A DNA stretch of 64,000 bases, taken from Actinophytocola sp963729115. Lineage in GTDB: Bacteria; Actinomycetota; Actinomycetes; Mycobacteriales; Pseudonocardiaceae. The notes under the pieces are model-generated. The model was not told the DNA's origin. It did not search any database and worked only from the letters and a program-made list of their open reading frames with translations. The stretch lies in the NCBI GenBank assembly GCA_963729115.1, contig CAVSMR010000011.1:558001-622000 (forward strand). The letters run 5' to 3'. The translations under genes and the position numbers were made by a program. This document shows, piece after piece, positions 49,675 to 57,065 of this stretch. Position 1 is the first letter of the stretch. Each line of letters starts with the position of its first letter.

Positions 49675-50868
49675 TCAGTCCGGTAGCAGCGGCACCTGCA
49701 TGCCCGGGTCGCGGCCGAGCAGTGCCGCACGGGTCACCGACGCCGTGCCGAACCGGTCGCGCACGTGGTCCAGGGCGGCGTCGAGCGAGCCGGCCGGGTA
49801 CCGGTCGAACGGCAGCACGAGCTGCACGGCGTCCACGTTGTCCAGGTTGGCCAGCGAGATCCCGACCAGCGTGCAGCCCCGCTCGTCGAGCAGGCCCATT
49901 GCGTCGCGCAGCAGCGTGCGGGCGGTGTCGAGCAGGACCTGCGTGTCGTCGGTGGCCCGGAACAGCGTGTGGGACCGGGTGGCCCGCGCGAAGTCGGCGA
50001 ACCGCAGGCGCAGCACGACCGTCCGGCAGACCCGCTTGGCCGCCCGCAGCCGGCGCGCGACCCGGTCGATGATGGCGGCGAGCGTCGCCTCCAGGTCCGC
50101 GCGGGTGCGTGGCCGGCTGCCGAGCGCGCGCTGCGAGCCGATCGACCGGCGCCGCTGGCCGACCCGCACCGGGCGGGGGTCGTAGTTGTGCGCCAGCGCG
50201 TGCAGGTGCCGGCCCGCCGCCTTGCCGAGCATGCCCACCAGCGACGACTGCGCGAGCCTGGCCACGTCGGACACCGTGTACACGCCGCGGGCGTGCAGCT
50301 TCTCGGCGGTGACCCGGCCGACGCCCCACAGCCGCTCGACCGGCAGCGGGTGCAGGAACTCGAGCTCGGCCTCCGGCGGCACCAGCAGCAGCCCGTCCGG
50401 CTTGGCGACCCCGCTCGCGACCTTGGCCAGGAACTTGGTGCGCGCGATGCCGACGGTGATGGGCAGGCCGACCTGCTCGAGCACGTCCCGGCGTAATCGC
50501 CCGGCGATCTCGAGCGGCGTGCCCGCGATCTTGCGCAGGCCGCCCACCTCGAGGAAGGCCTCGTCGATCGAGAGGCCCTCGACTAGCGGCGTGGTGTTGC
50601 GGAAGACCTCGAAGACCGCCTTGCTGGCCTCGCTGTAGGCCGACATCCGCGGCGGGACGACGATCGCGTGCGGGCAGAGGCGAAGGGCCCGGTGGCCGCC
50701 CATCGCGGTGCGCACCCCGAGCCGCTTGGCCTCGTAGCTGCACGCCAGCACCACGCCGCCGCCCACGATGACCGGCCGGCCGCGCAGGCTCGGGTCGTCG
50801 CGCTGCTCGACCGAGGCGTAGAACGCGTCCAGATCGGCATGCAGGATGGTCGCCGTCGTCACGAACAT
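49675..50868 (-). CDS. dinB: DNA polymerase IV (Y family)
   Basis: Up to 397 residues. Catalytic acidic residues are in ILHADLDAFYASVEQ near 10-20 and LVEGLSIDEAFLEVGG near 100; also present are SYEAKRLGVRTAMG, the helix-hairpin-helix GRVTAEKLHARGVYT and the little-finger domain to the C-terminus (LVLPFDRYPAGSLDAALDHVRDRFG). The last residues QVPLLPD may serve as a clamp-binding motif. The nominal ATG at 50868 lies inside a perfect LexA box, so translation probably begins at the GTG two codons on (50862) or from a leaderless message. Translesion synthesis under SOS control is expected. Confidence 0.93.
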   Translation of the reverse strand: MFVTTATILHADLDAFYASVEQRDDPSLRGRPVIVGGGVVLACSYEAKRLGVRTAMGGHRALRLCPHAIVVPPRMSAYSEASKAVFEVFRNTTPLVEGLSIDEAFLEVGGLRKIAGTPLEIAGRLRRDVLEQVGLPITVGIARTKFLAKVASGVAKPDGLLLVPPEAELEFLHPLPVERLWGVGRVTAEKLHARGVYTVSDVARLAQSSLVGMLGKAAGRHLHALAHNYDPRPVRVGQRRRSIGSQRALGSRPRTRADLEATLAAIIDRVARRLRAAKRVCRTVVLRLRFADFARATRSHTLFRATDDTQVLLDTARTLLRDAMGLLDERGCTLVGISLANLDNVDAVQLVLPFDRYPAGSLDAALDHVRDRFGTASVTRAALLGRDPGMQVPLLPD

Positions 50869-50875
50869 ATGTTCG
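50862..50875. promoter_or_regulatory. LexA (SOS) box over the dinB start
   Basis: CGAACATATGTTCG is a perfect palindrome matching the actinobacterial/Bacillus type SOS consensus CGAAC-N4-GTTCG. It overlaps the first codons of dinB and lies at the edge of the 144-bp divergent spacer with the next gene. Confidence 0.85.
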
Positions 50876-51012
50876 CATCAGCCACCGACAAAACTGAATA
50901 CCCGCAGCTCGGGAGCCGCCGAACGGGCCCGGATTGCCCGCTCGCGCAGCGGACGTGACCACGCGTGCAGCCCGGTTTCGCGACTCCGGCCCCCGGGGGC
51001 ATCGTGGCGTAG

Positions 51013-51651
51013 ATGAACACCGATCCGACGAGCGATGTCGCCTGGGAGCAGATGGAGCAGATCGCGGCGAAGCGGTTCGACGAGCGCGCCGACGAGCTGG
51101 AGCGCCAGGGCGAGTTGCTGCCCATGCTGTGGAGCCAGTCGTCCGCGCAGTCGGACCTGCTGGCCGTGCTGCCGCACTACACGCTGGTGCCCGACGGGCT
51201 GCACGTGTCGCTCGCGATGGTCGATACCGCGCCGGGCGGGCGGATCGGCGTCAGCCACCTGACCCAGCACCACCTCGGGCCGGAGGGAGTGTGGGCCGCG
51301 GCGGGGAGCTTCGCGGAGCTGTACGAGACGGCGTGCGCGAACCTCGCGTCGGGGCTGCGGATCGAGGAGTACGACAACGGCGTGCTGGACATGCACCGCG
51401 ACGGCAGCGTGGCCGCGTCGGCGGTGTGCCTGCCGGACTTCCACTCGTACGTGTCAGACCTGGTCGGCGAGGAGCGGTTCGTGGTCGGCCTGCCGTGCCC
51501 GCAGCACCTGGTCATCGCCGCGGAGTCGTCCCCGCACGCGGCCACCGTGCATTCGATGATCATGGAGTCCGACTACCCGCCGTCGGAGTCGCTGCCCTCG
51601 GTCCTGCGCGTGGACCGCCGCGGCATCACGATCCTCGCCGAACGGGTCTAG
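51013..51651 (+). CDS. Hypothetical protein, soluble alpha/beta
   Basis: 212 residues with no signal peptide or membrane helix. The N-terminus is helical and charged (DVAWEQMEQIAAKRFDERADELERQGELLPML), followed by beta-rich parts (YTLVPDGLHVSLAMVD; VLDMHRDGSVAASAVCLPDFHSYVSDLVGEERFVVGLPCPQHLVIAAESS). No family is recognised; the layout is vaguely like that of DUF1444/immunity-type proteins, which is not proof. Start ATG 51013. The 3' end overlaps the convergent secreted EEP gene by 4 bp. The gene is divergent from dinB, whose LexA box is 138 bp upstream of its start. Confidence 0.6.
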   Translation: MNTDPTSDVAWEQMEQIAAKRFDERADELERQGELLPMLWSQSSAQSDLLAVLPHYTLVPDGLHVSLAMVDTAPGGRIGVSHLTQHHLGPEGVWAAAGSFAELYETACANLASGLRIEEYDNGVLDMHRDGSVAASAVCLPDFHSYVSDLVGEERFVVGLPCPQHLVIAAESSPHAATVHSMIMESDYPPSESLPSVLRVDRRGITILAERV

Positions 51652-52400
51652 CCCATCGTGACGGTGACGAGCCAGGCCGGGTGGTCGGTGGTACCGGACA
51701 TGCCGATCTCGGTGCCGCGCACGAAGGTCAGGTTCGTCGTGGCGAAGACGTGCTGGACGGCGCCGTCGCCCTTGCGGTAGAAGCCCGGGCGGTTGCAGGC
51801 CTGCGCGTCGGGACTGCCCTGGTAGCGCAGGTTCAGGTCACCCGACACCACGGCCGGCGCCGGGTAGCCGGCCGCACGAGCCATCAGGTCCTGGCACTGC
51901 GCCAGCGCGACCGAACCGCTGCGCGCGGACAGGTGCGTCGTGCACGCGCTCAGCGCACCCGCCGGCAGGCACGCCCACACCCGCAGCTCGTTGCTGTCGT
52001 CCTGTGCCGCGTACTGGCCGCTCGCCGCGGGCCCGCCAGCCAGGGCGGACGCCACCAGCAGGATGTTGCCGTACTCCTGGCCGTTCGTGCAGCGCACCGG
52101 CGTGCCGTCGCGATGCCGGGCCGCGACGAACACCGACACCGCCCCGCCCATCGCGGCGCGCAACCGGGCCACGTCGCCCGCGCACGCCTCGTTCACCGAC
52201 ACCACCTGCGGCCCGTTGGCCGCGATCACCGACTCCGCCTTGGCCATGACCGGCTCGGCACCGGCGTAGCAGCCGGCCACGCCGCTGTGGCAGATGTTGA
52301 GCTGCAACACCTTGACCGTGGTGGCCGCCGACGCCGGAACGGCGAGGACGAGCAGGGACAGCAACGACGTCGCGGCCACGAACCGCAGCAGGGCGCGCAT
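51648..52400 (-). CDS. Secreted endonuclease/exonuclease/phosphatase (EEP) family protein
   Basis: 250 residues. The first 25 are a Sec signal peptide (MRALLRFVAATSLLSLLVLAVPASA). The mature part has the EEP motifs LQLNICHSG, SVNEACAGD (metal Glu), VVSGDLNLRY and TTDHPAWLV (catalytic Asp-His). Six Cys residues fit disulfides of an extracellular enzyme. It may act on phosphoester lipids, inositol phosphates or nucleic acid. ATG 52400. A phosphate-scavenging or phospholipid-linked role is possible given its secretion, but the substrate is not evident. Confidence 0.85.
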   Translation of the reverse strand: MRALLRFVAATSLLSLLVLAVPASAATTVKVLQLNICHSGVAGCYAGAEPVMAKAESVIAANGPQVVSVNEACAGDVARLRAAMGGAVSVFVAARHRDGTPVRCTNGQEYGNILLVASALAGGPAASGQYAAQDDSNELRVWACLPAGALSACTTHLSARSGSVALAQCQDLMARAAGYPAPAVVSGDLNLRYQGSPDAQACNRPGFYRKGDGAVQHVFATTNLTFVRGTEIGMSGTTDHPAWLVTVTMG

Positions 52401-52613
52401 GCCGTCCAGCAAACCAGACGGCAAACAGCGGGACAACCCGAAGATCACCTGATCGAGATCATCCGTTCGTCATCCCGTGGTTGTGCACCCGGCGCACTCA
52501 CCGTAAGCCACCATTTATCAGCCTGACTGGGGAGAGACATTCCGGCATTTCCATGACTACCGTTGGCATCACTTTCGCAGCAGCGAAAGCAAGCACATCA
52601 GGTGGAGGTTCGC

Positions 52614-52688
52614 GTGGTACACGTGGCGCTTGGTCTCGGACTTTTTCTGGGCGGTTTCGGCGGTTTCGGCTGGTGGTGCCGGCCCTGA
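52614..52688 (+). CDS. Possible 24-residue Gly/Phe-rich peptide
   Basis: A short reading frame starts at GTG 52614 with GGTGGAGG 5 bp upstream and ends at TGA 52686. It encodes VVHVALGLGLFLGGFGGFGW followed by WCRP, hydrophobic and Gly/Phe-rich. It lies alone in the 52401-52777 gap, which otherwise holds a hairpin terminator after 52736. Base composition is lower in GC than neighbouring genes. It could be a leader or a membrane-active microprotein, or chance; conservation has not been tested. Confidence 0.35.
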   Translation: MVHVALGLGLFLGGFGGFGWWCRP

Positions 52689-52735
52689 CAGGGCCGTCGG
52701 CCAATCCGCTGACTGAATTTCGGTCGTTGCGAGAA

Positions 52736-52765
52736 GGGGCGCCCAGACTCACGTCCGGGCGCCCC
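52736..52765. terminator. Hairpin terminator
   Basis: GGGGCGCCC pairs with GGGCGCCCC (9 bp) over a 12-nt loop. It lies 12 bp beyond the stop of the deazaflavin-type nitroreductase on the minus strand and 47 bp after the tiny plus-strand reading frame, so it can serve both. AT-rich CTTTATTA follows on the plus strand. Confidence 0.65.
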
Positions 52766-52777
52766 CCAACGTCTTTA

Positions 52778-53182
52778 TTACCTGCGCACGAGCTCCACGA
52801 CCGGAATCGTGCGGTCCACCTTCTCGTCGTATTCGGCGAAGAACGAGTACTGCGCCTTGATCTTCTCCCATTCCCGCGTGTAGTCCTCGCCCGCGAGGGG
52901 CGTGGCGCCCGCGGCGTACCGCTCCTGTCCTATCTCGACGGTCACCTCCGGGCCGGCGACGACGTTGCGGTACCAGTCGGGATCCGCCGGCGCACCGCCG
53001 GCCGCCGCGATCACGAACAGCCGCTCGCCGTCGCGGACGAACATCAGCGGGGTCGTGTGCTCGCGCCCGGTCCGCGCGCCGGTCGTCGTCAACAGCAGGA
53101 TGCGGTCGCGGTGCATGCCGTCGATCTCCCCGCCGGCGCGGAACTGCTCGATCACCTGGCGGTTGCGTTCCTTGAGGTCCAC
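52778..53182 (-). CDS. Deazaflavin (F420)-dependent nitroreductase family protein
   Basis: 134 residues of the DDN family split-barrel type. Signature parts are ILLLTTTGARTGREHTTPLMFVRDGERLFVIAAAGGAPADPDWYRNVVAGPEVTVEIGQERYAA, the usual F420-binding segment. The end EWEKIKAQYSFFAEYDEKVDRTIPVVELVR is a typical tail. Such proteins reduce or oxidise organic compounds with F420 and are found almost only in actinobacteria. GTG 53182 has GAGAGGA 6 bp upstream. The substrate is unknown. Confidence 0.9.
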   Translation of the reverse strand: MDLKERNRQVIEQFRAGGEIDGMHRDRILLLTTTGARTGREHTTPLMFVRDGERLFVIAAAGGAPADPDWYRNVVAGPEVTVEIGQERYAAGATPLAGEDYTREWEKIKAQYSFFAEYDEKVDRTIPVVELVRR

Positions 53183-53262
53183 AAGTCGTCCTCTCCGCGG
53201 CGATGCCGTGCGGCGAGCGTAGCCGCTCCACCCCGCCGGAGCCGGACGCGGCGACGGGCCCG

Positions 53263-53808
53263 TCAGCCCGGGGCGCGCCAGGTGAACAGGACCATCGGGC
53301 AGCCGTCGACGCGGAAGTGGAGCTCCTCGCGCCAGCCGTCGCGGCGGTACATGCCCGCGGCGGGAGCCTCCGGGTGCGTGCAGAGCCACGCGGCGGCCCA
53401 GCCCTCGGTGAACCGGGTCAGCAGGCCGCGGCCGATCCCCCGCCGCTGGTGGCCCGGGTCCACCATCAGCTCCGCCACGACGAGCGCCGGCGCGACCATC
53501 CTGGGCAGCACCGCCGAGGTGACGGCCGCGGCCAGGGCGTCGTCGAAATGGTTGCCGGCCCCCAGGGACGGGCCGGCCGGCCAGCCGTAGACCGCGCCGA
53601 CCAGCCGGCCGTCGTCCTCGGCCACGAGGCCGTCGAACCCGTCGCGCCCGAGGTGGGCGGTCAGCCGGTCGGGGAAACCGGCCAGGCGCTCACGCGACTC
53701 CCGCCACGGCGGTTCGGTGAAGCACCGCCGGTACAGGCTCTCGACCTGCCCGGCGTGCCGGCCGAGCCGGATCGCGTCGGTGCGGCGCACGGTGATGCCT
53801 CGATGCAC
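53263..53808 (-). CDS. GNAT family N-acetyltransferase
   Basis: 181 residues. The acetyl-CoA loop is in VVAELMVDPGHQRRGIGRGLLTRF (motif A: V..D..HQRRGIGRGLL), with strand GLVAEDDGRLVGAVYGW before it and AAWLCTHPEAPAAGMYRRDGWREE after, the usual GNAT order. The acceptor is unknown. The GTG at 53808 has only a weak ribosome site and could be leaderless; in-frame codons upstream look non-coding. It is 28 bp downstream of the PepSY gene, in line with RR, HK and PepSY on the same strand. Confidence 0.82.
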   Translation of the reverse strand: MHRGITVRRTDAIRLGRHAGQVESLYRRCFTEPPWRESRERLAGFPDRLTAHLGRDGFDGLVAEDDGRLVGAVYGWPAGPSLGAGNHFDDALAAAVTSAVLPRMVAPALVVAELMVDPGHQRRGIGRGLLTRFTEGWAAAWLCTHPEAPAAGMYRRDGWREELHFRVDGCPMVLFTWRAPG

Positions 53809-53836
53809 AAGCAGCCAGGTTAACCCCGGCTGACGA

Positions 53837-54448
53837 TCAACGGTCGCCGCCGTGGTCGTCGCCCGGCGCGTCGTCGCCACCGTGGCCACCGTGGTCGTCA
53901 CCGCCCGAGTCGTCGCCGCCGTGACCACCGCGGCCGCCGTGGTCGTCGCCGCCGTGGTCGTCGCCGGCGGGGTCGTCCGCGCCGTGGCCACCGGAGCCGT
54001 GGTCGTCACCGGCCGGGTCGTCAGCGCCGCCGCGCCCGGACGAGCCCGAGCCGGTCCGGTCGTCGCGGGCGGTGCGGTCGTCGGTCCGCGCCCGGGTCAC
54101 GGCACCGGTCTGCGCGTCGACGCGGATCTCATAGGTGACGCCGTTCTTGACGATGACGACCTTCCACTCGAGCCGGCCGTGCTCGTACTCCTGCTCGACC
54201 TTGCGCACGACGCCGCCGCCGATGCTCTGCCGCACGAGGCGGGCCGCGTCGTCGGCGCTCAGTCCCGCGGCGGTCGTCGAGGAGGTCGTCGAGGAGGTGG
54301 TGGGCGAGGTGGTCGACGAGCTGCTGGTGGCCGTCGGGGTGGCGGCCGTGGTGACCGGGTCCCCGCTGCTGCCCAGCGCCCAGGCCGTGCCGCCCGAGAC
54401 GAGCAGCGCGCCGGCGGCGGCCGCGACGACGATGGTGTTCCGCTTCAT
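53837..54448 (-). CDS. Secreted PepSY-domain protein with an Asp/His-rich tail
   Basis: 203 residues. The N-terminus is a signal peptide or membrane anchor (KRNTIVVAAAAGALLVSGGTAWA), followed by a Thr/Ser-rich linker. The PepSY domain (about 62-120) reads GLSADDAARLVRQSIGGGVVRKVEQEYEHGRLEWKVVIVKNGVTYEIRVDAQTGAVTRA. The last 70 residues are Asp/His/Gly-rich with five DDHG units, a probable metal-binding tail. ATG 54448 with AAGGAC 7 bp upstream. It lies after the histidine kinase gene with a candidate regulator site (54516-54533) upstream, so it is a likely target of the two-component system. PepSY domains are often protease inhibitors or signal-sensing; here function is inferred only. Confidence 0.82.
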   Translation of the reverse strand: MKRNTIVVAAAAGALLVSGGTAWALGSSGDPVTTAATPTATSSSSTTSPTTSSTTSSTTAAGLSADDAARLVRQSIGGGVVRKVEQEYEHGRLEWKVVIVKNGVTYEIRVDAQTGAVTRARTDDRTARDDRTGSGSSGRGGADDPAGDDHGSGGHGADDPAGDDHGGDDHGGRGGHGGDDSGGDDHGGHGGDDAPGDDHGGDR

Positions 54449-54515
54449 GGTGGTGTCCTTTCGTTTCGACGCCACCAACGGTGCCCGCGCGCGGCCTAGC
54501 GCCACGCTGCACAAC

Positions 54516-54533
54516 GGTTAAGGCGCGCCTAAG
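54516..54533. promoter_or_regulatory. Candidate response-regulator operator upstream of the PepSY gene
   Basis: GGTTAAGGCGCGCCTAAG has the form GGTTAAGG-N4-CCTAA, matching the inverted repeat at 56545-56562 in the divergent promoter of the response regulator. It overlaps the last codons of the histidine kinase and lies about 70 bp upstream of the PepSY start. Confidence 0.5.
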
Positions 54534-55795
54534 GCACCGAGCTCCACCACCACGGACAGCCCCGGCGAGCCCCGCTCCAGGCGCACCTCGCCGCCCGTGC
54601 GCTCGGCCGCCCGCCGCACGATGTCCAGCCCCAGCCCGCTCGACCCGGATCCGCTCACGCCGCGCCGCAGCGCGCCGGTAGCCGGCCCGGGCAGGCCCGG
54701 GCCGGCGTCGGCCACCACGAGCGTGGCGCCGCCGGGCCGCCCGGTCAGCCGCACCGCGAAGGGCGTGCCGCTGGGGGTGTGCGCGAACACGTTGCCCAGC
54801 AAGGCATCCACGCACGCCTCCAGGTCCGCGCGCGGCAGCGGCACCGGCAGCGGCCCCGGTCCGATGTCCACGGTCAGCGCGCGGTCGGTGTCCTCCGCGA
54901 GCACCGCCCAGAACGCGACCCGCTCGCGCACCACGACGGCGGCGTCCACTCCGGACGGTTCGACCCCACGCCGGCGGCCCTGCTGGATCACGTCGGTGAC
55001 CGCCTGGTTCACCGCCTCGACACCGGCCACGATGCGCGCGGCGTCCGAAGGAGACAGTGACTCGGCCTCCATCCGCAGCGTGGTCAGCGGCGTGCGGACC
55101 CGGTGCGACAGGTCGGCGATGGTCTCCCGCTCCTCGCGCAGCAGGTCGGTGATCCGCCCGGCGAGCCCGTTCAGCGCGCCCGCGACCACGCCCAGCTCCC
55201 CCGGCGCGGTCACGTCGGCCCGCGCGGTGAGCTCGCCGCGACCCAGCTGGTGCGACACGGCGGCGAGGTCGATCGTCGAGCGGACCAGCCGGCGCGCCAT
55301 GCGGTCGGCGACGACGAGGCTGACCACGAGCAGCGCCGCGCCGAGCCCCGCGAGCAGCAGCCACGCACGGCCGACACCGCGGGTCAGCTCGGCGTCGGGC
55401 ACGAACGTGCGGATCACGCCGGCCACGCCGCCCGGCCTGTCCACCGAGAACACGATCTCCCGGCCGCCCGGCACGTCCGCCGACGCGCTCCGCCCCCGCC
55501 ACGCCAGCTCCACCAGCGAGGAGCGCTGCGCCGGCGCGCCCAGCCGCACGCCGCCGGTGAGGAACACCGTGACGTCGTAGCCGCTGATCGCGTCCGCCTG
55601 CTGCACGGTCAGGTCGAGCGACTGCCGGTCGGCGGTGGTGGCCACGAGCGAGGTCAGCGCCTGGGCCTGCGCGGTCGCCTGCCGCACGGCGCTGTCCGCC
55701 GCGGCGCTGCGTACCAGCAACGCGAGCGGCACGAGGAAGGCGACCAGGACTAGCAGCGTCGTCGCGGCGACGAGCAGCAGGACGCGGCGGCGCAC
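54518..55795 (-). CDS. Sensor histidine kinase
   Basis: 425 residues. The N-terminal helix VLLLVAATTLLVLVAFLVPLALLV, an external sensor part (about 32-140), a second helix AWLLLAGLGAALLVVSLVVA, and a HAMP (about 165-225) precede the DHp helix with the phospho-His in IADLSHRVRTPLTTLRMEAE (about 240). The ATP-binding part has the N box (ALLGNVFAHTPSG), G1 DAGPGLP and G2 GSSGLGLDIVRR. GTG 55795 is 3 bp after the response regulator stop, so both are co-translated. The PepSY gene follows. An envelope-sensing pair is likely. Confidence 0.93.
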   Translation of the reverse strand: MRRRVLLLVAATTLLVLVAFLVPLALLVRSAAADSAVRQATAQAQALTSLVATTADRQSLDLTVQQADAISGYDVTVFLTGGVRLGAPAQRSSLVELAWRGRSASADVPGGREIVFSVDRPGGVAGVIRTFVPDAELTRGVGRAWLLLAGLGAALLVVSLVVADRMARRLVRSTIDLAAVSHQLGRGELTARADVTAPGELGVVAGALNGLAGRITDLLREERETIADLSHRVRTPLTTLRMEAESLSPSDAARIVAGVEAVNQAVTDVIQQGRRRGVEPSGVDAAVVVRERVAFWAVLAEDTDRALTVDIGPGPLPVPLPRADLEACVDALLGNVFAHTPSGTPFAVRLTGRPGGATLVVADAGPGLPGPATGALRRGVSGSGSSGLGLDIVRRAAERTGGEVRLERGSPGLSVVVELGALGAP

Positions 55796-55798
55796 GGG

Positions 55799-56482
55799 TC
55801 AGCTCTCCGGCGCGGCGAGCCGCACGCCGACACCGCGCACCGCGTGCAGGTAGCGGGCCTGCTGGGCGGTCTCGCCGAGCTTGCGGCGCAGCCAGGACAG
55901 GTGGACGTCGACGGTCTTGTCCGCGCCGCCGTAGGGCTGCTGCCAGACCTCGGTGAGCAGCTCGCGCTTGCTCACCACCTCCCCGGCGCGGGCGGCGAGG
56001 TAGTGCAACAGGTCGAACTCGCGCGGGGTCAGCTCCAGCTCGCGGCCGTCGAGCGTCGCCTGCCGCGAGCGCGGGTCGACCCGCAGCCCGCCGACCGCCA
56101 CGGCGGCGACCCGGTCGTCGTCCGCGCCGCGGCGCAGCACCGCCCGGATGCGGGCGTCGAGCTGGGCCACGCCGAACGGCTTGACCACGTAGTCGTCCGC
56201 GCCCGCGTCGAGCACCGAGACGATCGCGGCCTCGTCGTCGCGGGCGGTCGCCACGATCACCGGGACCTCGCTGACCCCGCGCAGCATCCGCAGCATCGAG
56301 GCGCCGTCGAGGTCGGGCAGGCCGAGGTCGAGGATCACCACGTCCGGCCGCGCGCTGACGGCCTGCTCCAGCCCGGCCATCGCGGTCGGCGCGGAGGACA
56401 CGGCGTGGCCGCGGTCGGTGAGCCCGCGGATGATCGACGAGCGGATCGTCGCGTCGTCCTCGACGACGAGTACCTGGGCCAT
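55799..56482 (-). CDS. OmpR/PhoB-type response regulator
   Basis: 227 residues. The receiver has ED at the start (VLVVEDDATIRSSI), phosphoacceptor Asp in DVVILDLGLPDLDG (about 50), a Thr in IVATARDD and a Lys in DDYVVKPFG. The winged helix follows (LELTPREFDLLHYLAARAGEVVSKRELLTEVW, SWLRRKLGETAQQARYLHAVRGVGVRL). Start MAQ at ATG 56482; an in-frame GTG at 56494 adds four residues. The regulator is expected to bind GGTTAAGG-N4-CCTAA-type sites in its own divergent promoter and ahead of the PepSY gene. Confidence 0.92.
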   Translation of the reverse strand: MAQVLVVEDDATIRSSIIRGLTDRGHAVSSAPTAMAGLEQAVSARPDVVILDLGLPDLDGASMLRMLRGVSEVPVIVATARDDEAAIVSVLDAGADDYVVKPFGVAQLDARIRAVLRRGADDDRVAAVAVGGLRVDPRSRQATLDGRELELTPREFDLLHYLAARAGEVVSKRELLTEVWQQPYGGADKTVDVHLSWLRRKLGETAQQARYLHAVRGVGVRLAAPES

Positions 56483-56544
56483 GTGCTCGAACACTAAGGC
56501 ACGCCGCCGCTCGCGGCCGGGATCGGCGCGACCGCTATGGGTGC

Positions 56545-56562
56545 GTTAGGAGTCCCTTAACC
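56545..56562. promoter_or_regulatory. Candidate response-regulator operator in the divergent promoter
   Basis: Read on the minus strand, GGTTAAGGGACTCCTAAC has the same GGTTAAGG-N4-CCTAA form as the site at 54516. It is 63 bp upstream of the response regulator start and 24 bp before the secreted protein at 56586, so it may control both. Confidence 0.5.
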
Positions 56563-56585
56563 ATCGCGGCGGGCATACTGCGAAA

Positions 56586-57065
56586 GTGCGGATCCGATCC
56601 TTGCGCGTCACGACCGGCGTGGTGCTGTGGCTGGTGGCCGCGGCGGCCGCCACCACCGTCGGCCTGTTCGCCGTGGGCGCGATCGGCACGGACATCTTCG
56701 GTGCCAGCACCCAACAGCCGCTCAGTCAGTCCGAAGTGGACCGCCAGCTGGCCGACACGACCCCGCCGGCGACCACCACCACACCGCCTCCCACGACGCC
56801 CCCCACGACGGCGCCACCGGACACCCCCGCGGCGGGCCGGACCTACTCGGTGCACTCCGCGGGCGGCACGGTGCTGGCCAGGTGCGCGCCCGGCGGCGTG
56901 GAGGTGGTCGCCTCGACGCCCGCGCAGGGCTTCCAGACCGAACACGAGGACGACGGTGTCGACGACCACCCGAAGATCACCTTCGTCGCGGGTGAGCGGG
57001 AGATCGAGATCCGGTTGCGCTGCGCGGGCGGCACGGTGACCCACACGATCGAGGAGAAGCACTAG
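56586..57065 (+). CDS. Membrane-anchored hypothetical protein with a Pro/Thr linker
   Basis: 159 residues. One N-terminal helix (TGVVLWLVAAAAATTVGLFAVGAIG) acts as signal anchor, a Pro/Thr linker spans about 58-80 (TTPPATTTTPPPTTPPTTAPP), and a beta-rich extracellular domain ends the protein (TYSVHSAGGTVLARCAPGGVEVVASTPAQGFQ, two Cys likely disulfide-bonded, and FVAGEREIEIRLRCAGGTVTHTI). The GTG at 56586 lies close to the candidate regulator site, so it is probably a partner or target of the two-component system. Similar small proteins are found beside such systems in Pseudonocardiaceae, as I recall; function unknown. Its stop overlaps the Clp-N gene by 4 bp. Confidence 0.72.
   Translation: MRIRSLRVTTGVVLWLVAAAAATTVGLFAVGAIGTDIFGASTQQPLSQSEVDRQLADTTPPATTTTPPPTTPPTTAPPDTPAAGRTYSVHSAGGTVLARCAPGGVEVVASTPAQGFQTEHEDDGVDDHPKITFVAGEREIEIRLRCAGGTVTHTIEEKH

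Noticed and set aside
52481..53590. 369-codon plus-strand frame
   Set aside because: Antisense to the nitroreductase-like and acetyltransferase genes, with no motif; its first part only covers the intergenic gap.
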